From Mastigamoeba balamuthi (Eukaryota > Evosea > Mastigamoebida > Mastigamoebidae), in NCBI GenBank assembly GCA_902651635.1, contig CACRSC010000051.1, forward strand, positions 1 through 64,000: a stretch of DNA of 64,000 nt. Direction: 5' to 3'. A program made the position numbers and the translations under genes. Positions 56,060 through 64,000 of the stretch are shown piece after piece. Under the pieces are notes generated by a model. That model searched no databases and was not told the DNA's origin. It saw only the letters and a list, made by a program, of their open reading frames with translations. How positions within the stretch are numbered: the stretch's first letter is position 1; each line of letters starts with the position of its first letter.

Positions 56060-58269
56060 TCACATCTTCTTCAGCTTGTCCGTGAGCATGGACAGGGCAC
56101 CGTGGTACTCCTTCATGCTGCTGTCGCTCAGCGCCTCCTCCACGCACCTCCTGGCCTGCTCGACGTCCTGATTGGCGAAGTGGTCGCTGATCTCCGACAT
56201 CACCCGTGCGGCCTGCAGCTGCGTGGGAGTGGCCTCGCTGAGGGGAGCCACGATGTGGTAGACCCGCGTGACGGTTGTCTGGTGACCGCGCAGCTTCGTG
56301 TCGTCGATCCACACGCAGACGATCTGGTCCTGGACGCACTTCTTCACGTCGCCAGACACGAGGGGTGTCAGGCCGTAGACCTTGCCCAGCTGCTCCATGC
56401 GCGCCGCGATGTTGGCGGGGGTGCCGCAGACGGTGTAGTTGATGTGGTCCTCGCACCCGATGTTCCCCACGTAGAGCTCTCCCGTGTGGATGCCCACGCG
56501 GACGCCGAACTCGGGCAGTCCCTCCTTCATGAACCTCTCGTTCAGCACCTTCTGCACCTCGGCGAACTCGAGGGCCGTGAGGCACGCCTTGGCCTCTGGC
56601 CTCTCCGTGTCGAGTGGTGCGTTCCACAGTGCCATGATGCACTGCACGCGATTCCGAATGTGAGTTTACAGTCAATTGGAAAGAGTTGTGGAGGTTGAAA
56701 AGCACGCACGTCGCCAATGTACTTGTCGACGATGCCGTTGTTCTTGATGATGACCTTGGTGAAGGCCCCGAGCCACTCGAACAGCATCTGGATGACGGCC
56801 TTGATCTCGAGCTTCTCCGACAGCGTCGTGAACCCGCGGATGTCGCAGAACATGATCGTCACGCGCTTCATCGACATGATCAGCGAGTCGTCCTGCGACG
56901 AGTTGCCGGCGATCGACATGCTGTTGGACATGATCTGGCTGACGACGGGCATGGGGACGAACTTGGTCATGGCCTCGATGCCCGTGCTCAGCTTCTTGAA
57001 GCTCTCGTTGAGCGTGCGGAACTCGGCGAAGATGGCGACGTCCTCCTCGCGCTTGTTGAACGTCAGCCGCGTGGCGGCGTCCATGCGGTGCGTCAGCTTG
57101 GCCAGCGGCGTCGTCAGCAGGACGCTGAGCAGCGCCAGGCACGCGAGGGCCGCCACGGTGGTGATGACCGCGACGATGATGGGGATCACGTCGACAGTCA
57201 CGCTGTCCTGCTCGGCGACGACGCCAACGACCCACGAGAGGCAGTTGCGCTTGACGTGCGAGAAGGAGACGAGGTACTTGCTGCGCGACCCGGGGACGTC
57301 GACGCGGACGGGGGCCGTGGGCTTGTCGTGCGCGGGGTCGAGCACGTAGGACATCTCGAGCCAGCTGCCGTACTTCTCCTCGACGAGCCTGTTCATGGCG
57401 GCCACGGCCCGCTGCTCGATGGCGCTCCCCAGGGTCTCGTTGATCAGGATGGCCACCTGCCAGTCGCCGTCGATGCGGAAGACGGGCACGGCGGCCGACG
57501 TCGAGCCCAGCAGCATCATCGTCGAGACGTCGACGACGACGGCGATGCCCTTGTTCACCGTCAGCCCCGAGAAGACGCTGGCGATCTCGCCGATGACGAT
57601 GTCGGACATGGCGTAGGCGTAGAGCGTCTGCTGGGTGAGGTTGAAGGCGCTGGGGAACCAGGCGTCGGCCACGTAGCTGATCCAGAGCTGGCCGAACTCG
57701 GCGTAGATGGGGATCCAGCACTCGGTCATGTTGGAGGGAATGACCGTGTGGACCCACTCGAGCCACGGGCCGAACCAGTAGTCGTTCATCCACTGCTGCG
57801 AGATGAGGTCGTGCGTCGTCGTGTTGACGCCCCACTGCGTCAGCGTCGAGTTGAGGTGCGACCACCACCAGACCGACTCGCCGCTGGTGTACTCGACGAG
57901 GCCCGTCATGCGGCCCGGGTGCTCGGTGTACTCGGAGGTCACGTAGTTCACGTCGGTCGTGCAGTTGAAGGCGCTCAGCAGGTCGTGCCACCGCACGCGC
58001 AGCCCGTGCAGCGACTCGGGACTGTCGTCGAGTGGCAGCGACCCCACGCTGATGTCGCTGGCCACGTGCTTGGCGAGGTCCTCGACGCTCTCGAGGCTCA
58101 TCACGACCGCGTCTGCCAGGCGGATCACGTTGGGCGGCAGACGCTGCTCCGTCGCCTTGGTCAGCAGCCCCTGCGCGCGGTAGTTGAACAGCACGATGAC
58201 GATGATGATCGGGATCCATACGGCCGCGCACACGGTGGCGACCAGCAGGGCACGGAACGACACCTTCAT
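56060..58269 (-). CDS. dCache-type receptor adenylyl cyclase, copy C (divergent)
   Basis: Exons 58269-56710 and 56641-56060 give 713 residues. The first exon is 1560 bp, exactly as in copies A and B, and the intron lies at the same place after the second metal Asp (DKYIGD). Architecture is the same: TM (LLVATVCAAVWIPIIIVIVL), double-Cache-like sensor (YAYAMSDIVIGEIASVFSGL), TM, linker, cyclase. Catalytic set: MFCDIRGFT, KYIGD, YTVCGTPANIAAR, so it should be active. The extracellular domain is much diverged from A and B while the cyclase domain is conserved, suggesting a different ligand. It is convergent with copy A (200 bp apart) and divergent from copy B (617 bp shared upstream region). Confidence 0.9.
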
Positions 58270-58886
58270 CCCGCAGTGCCAGGCAATAATGGTATGAGCC
58301 TTTCCTACAAAAATGGACCTTTTGGAACGCGGCGACAGGTCAAAGGGCTATTTTCGGAGCGTGCCATAGGCGACCCAATCGTGCTGTTCACAATGCACTT
58401 CCGTCATTCCTGGTAATGCTTTTTATCCACGGAAGGAGCATTCGGCCAGAAACAAAGCACAAAAGCACCAGGGGTTTCACGAAATGGTCCGATGGAGGCG
58501 ACTCCGCGGAAGCGTCGCGTGCTCCTGCAAGCACAACGGGCGACGAGCCCACGGACATCTTGCGGGATAAATGGATTCGGATTGGGTTTTCGTTATCGAA
58601 GAGTAACACGGAGAAGAAGTGGCTGCGAATAAAGGCTGTCAGTCTCCCGCTTTCGGCGTTGGCGGCGGTATGGGCGATGAGCTCCGGACCAGCGGTGCGC
58701 TTGCCCTCAGCATCAATACGCGGCACGGTCCGCTCCCGTCGTCGGAACCGATTTCCCGACGGTGACTTCATTGAGGGCGGAGAAATTGATCTTATAAGCT
58801 AAAATTAGGGAAACTGCTACCTTCTACGCATAGCATCGCAAGGTTTCTCGGAGCAATAAAGACAAAGGACACAAACATAAGAAGAG
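58270..58886. promoter_or_regulatory. Shared upstream region of divergent cyclases C and B
   Basis: A 617-bp AT-richer region between head-to-head cyclase genes, so both promoters must lie here. On the copy C sense strand it contains CCTTTGACCTGT 66 bp before the ATG; the same 12-mer, in the same orientation to the gene, lies 137 bp before the ATG of copy A (53489-53500). No such match was seen before copy B. No coding segment. Confidence 0.5.
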
Positions 58887-61108
58887 ATGAAGGTGTCGTT
58901 CAGGTGGCTGCTGGTGGCGACGGTGTGCACGGCGGTGTGGATCCCGATGGTGGTGGTGGTGGTGCTGTTCAACGACCACTCGCAGAGCCTCATCCGCAAG
59001 TCCACCGAGGAGCGGCTGCCCCCCACCGCCACCCGGCTGGGCGGCATCGTGCACAGGAGCCTGGACATGGCGGAGAAGGTGGCCAAGATGACAGCCAAGG
59101 ACCTGACGAGCGGGTCGCTGGCGCTGGTCGAGACGGAGGAGGGCCTGCAGGAGCTGCGGGTGCGGTGGAACAGCGTGCTCAGGACGTACCGCAGCACCAG
59201 CAGCGTCCAGTTCCTCACGGACGAGGCATCGGGCAGCGCCGGGCGGCTGGTGGGCCTGGTGGAGTTCAGCGGGGGCGAGGACCTGTGGTGGTGGACGCCT
59301 GCCAACGGGTCGCTGGAGCAGTGGAGGGTCAACGCCACCACACTGACCCCCTACCTCCTCGAGTGGTCCGACTCCAGCATCCGCGACGACTACCTCCCCC
59401 AGGTTCGCCGCTCGGTGCCGTCGGGCAAGGAGGAGTGCTGGATGCCCATCTACACGAGGACTGGCTCCGTGTGGTCGTCGTTCACGGTCAAGGCCTACAG
59501 TCCCAACCAGGCCGCGACAGCCGCTGCCGGGGCTCAGCGCCCCGTGTGGGGCTACGCCATCGTCGACCTCGTCATCCAGGACCTCGAGGCAGTTCTCACT
59601 GGAGTGTCCATCCCCAAGGGCTTTGCCATGTTCGTGGACTCGTCGACGTCCACTCTGCTCGGCACCACGTCCGACACCGTGCCGGCATTCCGAGTCGATG
59701 GCGGCAACACGTACTCTATATTTGTCAACGAGACGACGGGGAGCAGTGTGGACGAGCGCCGAGTGGCAGCAGTGAACGACCTCGTGGTGCGCAAGTACCA
59801 CAGCTGGCACGAGCTGTCGCTGGAGCTGGACGAGGACTACTCCAAGCCGACGTCGTCGCAGGGGATCACGGTGGACGGGGTGGCGACGCTGGTGTCGTTC
59901 ACGCTGGTGAAGAGGGAGTGCCTGACGTGGGTGGTGGCTGTGGTGGCCCAGCAGGACAAGGTGTCCATCGACGCCGTCCCCCTCATCGTCGCCGTCAGCA
60001 CCACGATGGTTGCGCTGACCGCAATTGTCATCCTGAGCATTCTTCTGACACGGCCGTTGTCGCGGCTGACCGAGGAGATGGACGCAGCAGCCAGCCTCTC
60101 GTTCGACAAGCGCGAGGCGGACATCTCGCTGTTCTCCGAGTTCCATAACCTCAACGAGAGCTTCCTGAAGCTGAGCACGGGCATCGAGGCCATGACCAAG
60201 TACGTCCCGATGCCAGTTGTAAGCCAGATCATGTCCAGGAGTATCACGTCCGACTCGAGAGAGAGCGGACTGATCTCTGTCTCGATGAAGCGTGTGACGA
60301 TCATGTTCTGCGACATCCGTGGGTTCACAACCCTCTCGGAGAAGCTCAAGGCCAACGTGGTCGTCCAGATGCTGTTCGAGTGGCTAGGATCTTACACACG
60401 GGTCATCGTTAACAACGGCGGGGTCGTCGACAAATATGTCGGTGATGTATGTTGCCGCGCTTCTCTTGCGATTCTCAAGTACCATATCAGTGCATCATGG
60501 CGCTGTGGAACGCACCACTCGAGACATCCAGGCCGGATATGAAGGCGTGCACCGCGGCACTCGAGTTCGAGTCGGCTCTGGACACCCTCAACGACCAATT
60601 CAAGCGCGACGGGCTGCCGGGGCTGTACGTCCGCGTCGGAGTGCACTCGGGAGAGCTGTTCGTGGGGAACATCGGGTGCGAGGACCACATCAACTACACC
60701 GTCTGCGGCACCCCCGCCAACACCTCCGCGCGCATCGAGCAGCTGGGCAAGGTGTATGGCCTGACGCCCCTCGTCTCTGGCGACGTGGCCAAGGCTGTGG
60801 CGGACCAGTTCGTGTGCGTGTGGCTGGACGAGCTGAAGCTGCGTGGGCACGAGAGCACAGTGACCAAGGTCTACCACCTGGCCGCGCGCACCACCGAGGC
60901 CAAGGCCAGCCAGCTGGCCGCTGCCGAGAAGATGGACAACATTCAGGCTCTGCTCCAGGAGCATAAGGGAGGGCCGACGGGGCTGAGGGCGCAGGTGATG
61001 GAGACGCTGAGCGACCCCGACATGAGAGACTACCACGTGGCGCTGGCGCTGCTGCTGGGCAAGCTCGAGAGCAACCAGGAGGTCGATGTCGGCATTCTGA
61101 ATCACTAG
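58887..61108 (+). CDS. dCache-type receptor adenylyl cyclase, copy B
   Basis: Exons 58887-60446 and 60491-61108 give 725 residues. It is near-identical to copy A at DNA level over most of the first exon, with differences concentrated in short patches and in the C-terminal tail (about residues 670-700). Same double-Cache sensor, two TM segments and complete class III catalytic set (MFCDIRGFT, KYVGD, YTVCGTPANTSAR). The 44-bp intron sits at the same codon as in A and C. The close A/B match across an older inverted paralogue implies recent duplication or gene conversion. Predicted homodimeric, possibly A/B heterodimeric, cAMP-producing receptor. Confidence 0.9.
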
Positions 61109-61391
61109 TGCGCCACACTGTGCCATGGCCGGCATGCTGAACCACTGACTGCGGGGCCAAATGCCCCAAGTGTACTTTTAAGATCTGCACCCACCAAACC
61201 CGCGATGCGGAATGGAACAGGAGGCAGTGCAACGAGTTTCACAATCACAGTGTGCACTATCTGCTGGGGCGTCCACACCCGTCCACCTCACGGGAAAAGC
61301 CCGGGCAGAGTTGCCGCAGAGCACCCGCTGGAGCAGTATCCTGAGATACGCCCGAGAGACTACTCTATTTAGAGCGCATTCTCCAAGTGCG

Positions 61392-63363
61392 ATGGCGGCA
61401 GACGGGAATACTGCGACCGCGACGTGCGGCATCTGCGGCAAGGCCGTGACCCGCGGCGACCCCGACCACGTGGCATTCATCTTCACCGGCACGCCTCTCG
61501 CTCCGGTTTTTAATGACCCGCTTGCTTATCATCGCCTTACGGTTTCCGCAAAAAACGGCGGCAGAGTATCACCGCGCTTGCTACAAGTCCCAGACACAGG
61601 GCCCGGAGAGCCCCAAGTCGGACACGCGCCACTCAGTGTCTGGTAGGCCGTTCGGGCTCTCGGGACACCCGGACTCACTGGGGGCGCCGGTTTTCCCGGT
61701 CCCACTGGGTCCGTCGGTTTGTCGCCTCACAGGTCTCGACGTGTCCGCCCCGCCCTCGCCGTCGCTGATCCGGGGGCGGTCGTACTCGGTGTCGCTGCTG
61801 CAGTCGGTCGTGGGCGAGGACGACCGGTCGGGGCCAACGGAGGCTCCGATGGGCGGCCACCAGAGATCGGGGTCGTTCAGCTTCACGCACACGCCGCAGG
61901 TCGTCTTCTCGCCCAAGGGCCGCAGGCGCACGCCACTCCTGCAGCTCGGCGCGCACGGCGGCGGGCGCCCCGAGTCGCCTTCGAGCAGCGACGGGGAGCT
62001 CTCGAGCCCGGACATGCGGGTCAGCACGCCGTCGCCCAAAGCGTCGCCGCGGTGGGGGCTGACGCCCAGGCGCATCGGGAACCTCCTCAAGGGCATCAAG
62101 GGCAGCAGCAGCTCCAGCAGCAGCACCCACGCGCAGCCCGAGGGCGCGGCTGACGAGAAGAAGAGCCCCAAGAGCCCGCAGGAGCAGGCGCGGTCCGAGC
62201 GCGAGCGCGAGAGAGACAAGGCGCGTTCTGGGTCTCTGGTCCCCCTGTGCTGACCACCTCCTGCAGCAGCGGGATCTCTACAGCTCCGAGGAGCTCTCGA
62301 GGTCGCTGGTGCTGCTGCCCGCGTCGGACGTGGCGCTGGCGGGAGAGGCGATCGGCGAGGGGGCAGCGGCCTCTGTGCACAGGGGCCTCTGCAGGGGGCA
62401 GGAGGTCGCCGTCAAAGTCATCCGCTCGCCAGAGTTCCTCACAGAGGAGGAGCGCACAGACCTGCTCCGCGAGGTACTGAACCTCCAGGAGGCCCGCAAC
62501 CCCCACATCGTGTACGCCGCGCGCCCCCGAGGCCCCTGTGCTCAGCTGCGTGCGGTGACTGCCCGCAGGTCGTTCGTGGGAATGGTGCAGGAGCAGAGCA
62601 AGCTGTGGATCGTCACCGAGTTCATCCGCGGGGGCACGCTCAAGGCTGCGCTCGCGCGGGGCCCCCTCGACCTCGGCGTCAAGCTCCGGGTAGCCCTTGA
62701 CGTGGCCCAGGGCCTGTCGTTCCTCCACAGGTCCGAGACGCCCGCAGTCCCCAGACGCTGACCCGAGAGAGCAGCAAGGGCATCTTACACAGGGACCTCA
62801 AGAGCGAAAACCTTCTGGTGGTCTCGCTGGACGTGGGCCCCGACCTGCTCTCGACGGTGAAGCTCATCGACTTCGGGGCCAGCCGCAAGGTGACCACCAA
62901 GGGCTGGCGCTTCTACACAAAGGGCATCGGCACTCCCATCTGTCCGTTGCCTCCCTTCTGCCTCCCCACAGCGGGCGCTCGCGAGCCTCACGCGGCACAC
63001 ACGCAACGGGCAGACATGAGCCCCGAGGTCATCACGGGCGGCAAGTACACGCTCTCGACAGACGTCTACAGCTACGGAGTGCTGCTGTGGGGTGAGCAAC
63101 AGCTGCTGCACCCTGCCTTGTTCCCGCGCTCAGTGGGATGTGCAGAGATCATGGCGCAGAGGGAGCCGTTCGGAGAGATCCCCGGGGGCAACTGGAAGGT
63201 CGCGGAGTGGGTGTCCGAGGGCAGGAGGCTCGCCATGCCGCACGGGACTCCGGTGGACGTTGTGGAGCTGATTCAGTCGTGCTGGGGGCAGAACCCCGAG
63301 ACCAGACCCACAATGGCAAAAGTGGTCCACAGCCTCCAGTCTGCACTCAGACACCACAGATGA
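61392..63363 (+). CDS. TKL-type protein kinase with N-terminal Cys motif
   Basis: Exons 61392-61505, 61567-61642, 61733-62220, 62267-62511, 62569-62730, 62775-62941, 63014-63091 and 63146-63363 give 515 residues. The N-terminus has a CGICGKAV zinc-knuckle-like pair and YHRACYKSQ, resembling half of a LIM finger. A long Ser/Pro-rich linker follows. The kinase domain (about 235-515) has a glycine loop IGEGAAASVHRG, VAVKVIRS, HRDLKSENLL, DFGASRK, and after splicing GTPIYMSPEV and STDVYSYGVLLWE. All catalytic residues are present, so it should be an active Ser/Thr kinase of the tyrosine-kinase-like group, abundant in amoebae. The third intron uses a GC donor (AAG then GCGCGT). Confidence 0.9.
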
Positions 63364-63434
63364 CAAGGAACACGGTCAGAAGAGTCTCTCTCAGATATCG
63401 AGGGTGTACGGAGTACAACTCTCTTTTGTTAATC

Positions 63435-63506
63435 GGGCTCGTGGCGCAATGGAAACGCACTTGACTACGGATCAAGGGATTCCAGGTTCGAGCCCTGGCG
63501 GGTCCG
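63435..63506 (+). tRNA. tRNA-Arg (anticodon ACG), intronless
   Basis: 72 nt fold into a full cloverleaf: acceptor GGGCTCG with CGGGTCC (two G-U pairs), D arm GCGC...CGC, anticodon stem CTTGA/TCAAG with loop CTACGGA (anticodon ACG, read as ICG), and T arm CCAGG TTCGAGC CCTGG. Discriminator base G. The internal A and B boxes serve as the Pol III promoter. CCA is not encoded, as expected for a nuclear gene. Confidence 0.93.
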
Positions 63507-63508
63507 AC

Positions 63509-63513
63509 TTTTT
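63509..63513 (+). terminator. Pol III T-run terminator of tRNA-Arg
   Basis: Five T residues begin two bases after the tRNA 3' end, the usual RNA polymerase III stop signal. Confidence 0.75.
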
Positions 63514-63585
63514 CCTCGAGATTTTGCTGTTTCCCTTGATTCGGTTTATAACCGCTGTCTCAACCGCAACCAGGAGGCTCTCCAG

Positions 63586-64000
63586 ATGGACACCGAGAAG
63601 ATCGCCGCGCTCATGATCCAGCACCTGCGCTCGTGGTTTGACCCGAGTGTGTTCCCCATTCCCGTGTTTGGCTGCAGCGGGCACTTAATGGTTTTGGCTG
63701 TCCTGCAGGCATCGTGTCCCCAGCGTCAGCGCTACCCCAGTGGGCGCCCCCGAGCACGGGGGAGCTGCTGGGCCCCGTGGCCGCACCAGCCGCTACTACT
63801 CTTCAGGGACAGCAGCAGAGCGGCCCGAGGCCGTTCGTCGAGTGCCTCGTGCTCTTCGCGTGCTCGATGCTCGCGTGAGTACTCGCGGTTTTCAAAGTGC
63901 TGTGGCCTGTTATGGCAAACTCACACCAATACCACCGTGCGCTAGCGTCGTCCGGGCGTTCGGGGACCTCTCCAAGTCGCACGTCATCACGAACGCCGGG
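63586..64000 (+). CDS. Start of an unrecognised gene (3' end outside window)
   Basis: Exons 63586-63646, 63709-63874 and 63946 onwards join in phases 1 and 2 to read MDTEKIAALMIQHLRSWFDP, a Pro/Gln-rich linker, then PFVECLVLFACSMLAVVRAF and SKSHVITNAG at the window edge. The donors (GTGTGT, GTGAGT) fit the genome. Too little is present to name a family. The start lies about 80 bp after the tRNA, with a TTTATAA run about 40 bp upstream of the ATG. Confidence 0.6.

Noticed and set aside
1-64000. CRISPR arrays, bacterial operons, prophage or retroelement proteins
   Set aside because: No regularly spaced repeats, ribosome-binding-site-led gene strings, or reverse transcriptase, integrase or capsid motifs were found in either strand.

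Overview
The window is nuclear DNA of a GC-rich, gene-dense, intron-rich unicellular eukaryote. The evidence is spliced genes for eukaryote-only proteins (9-1-1 clamp RAD1, importin-9, SCAPER, UGGT, zuotin, HLTF/Rad5, a BK-type potassium channel), mostly short introns (about 45-110 bp, some longer) with donors of the GTGCGY, GTACGY, GTCCGY and GTGAGY type, and an intronless tRNA-Arg. A free-living amoeba or similar protist fits (receptor-type cyclases, F-box plus RasGEF fusion, TKL kinase), and Amoebozoa is plausible, but the sequence alone does not prove the lineage.

Layout. 1-0.8 kb: 3' end of a SCAPER homologue. 1.3-4.8 kb: three tandem genes of one unrecognised family with identical intron phases. 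5.1-7.5 kb (-): zuotin/DNAJC2. 7.6-8.6 kb: a 517-bp direct duplication around an N, probably an assembly artefact. 8.3-9.8 kb (-): an acidic orphan protein whose paralogue lies at 40.4-42.2 kb (+). 10.8-14.6 kb (+): HLTF/Rad5-like ATPase with two HIRAN-like domains. 15.0-17.5 kb (-): an EF2 paralogue with altered GTPase motifs. 18.4-18.6 kb (-): a tiny membrane protein. 19.3-23.4 kb (+): 18-exon Slo-type K+ channel. 24.2-25.5 kb (+): intronless type II membrane protein of the GH130-like propeller type. 25.7-26.5 kb (-): orphan. 26.6-28.0 kb (+): SAM-domain protein with two apparent frameshifts. 28.4-33.5 kb (-): 19-exon two-module adenylyl cyclase with CHASE4-like sensors. 34.1-39.0 kb (-): UGGT. 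43.9-44.5 kb (-): decayed FG-GAP gene. 45.0-46.2 kb (-): RAD1. 46.5-47.8 kb (+): OCH1/GT32-like glycosyltransferase. 47.9-49.6 kb (-): F-box/RasGEF. 49.8-52.6 kb (+): importin-9 with an assembly gap. 53.6-61.1 kb: three dCache-type adenylyl cyclases in the order +, -, +. 61.4-63.4 kb (+): TKL kinase. 63.4 kb: tRNA-Arg(ACG). 63.6 kb to the end: start of an unknown gene.

Functional themes are cAMP signalling (four cyclases, two architectures), secretory-pathway glycosylation (UGGT, a GT32 enzyme, a propeller protein) and genome maintenance (RAD1, HLTF). Exon models were built by hand: a model was accepted when donor, acceptor, reading phase and family alignment agreed. At least four and probably six introns use GC rather than GT donors. 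Sequence quality is imperfect: single Ns at 8098 and 19806, a 258-N gap at 50554-50811, and single-base frameshifts in otherwise healthy genes.
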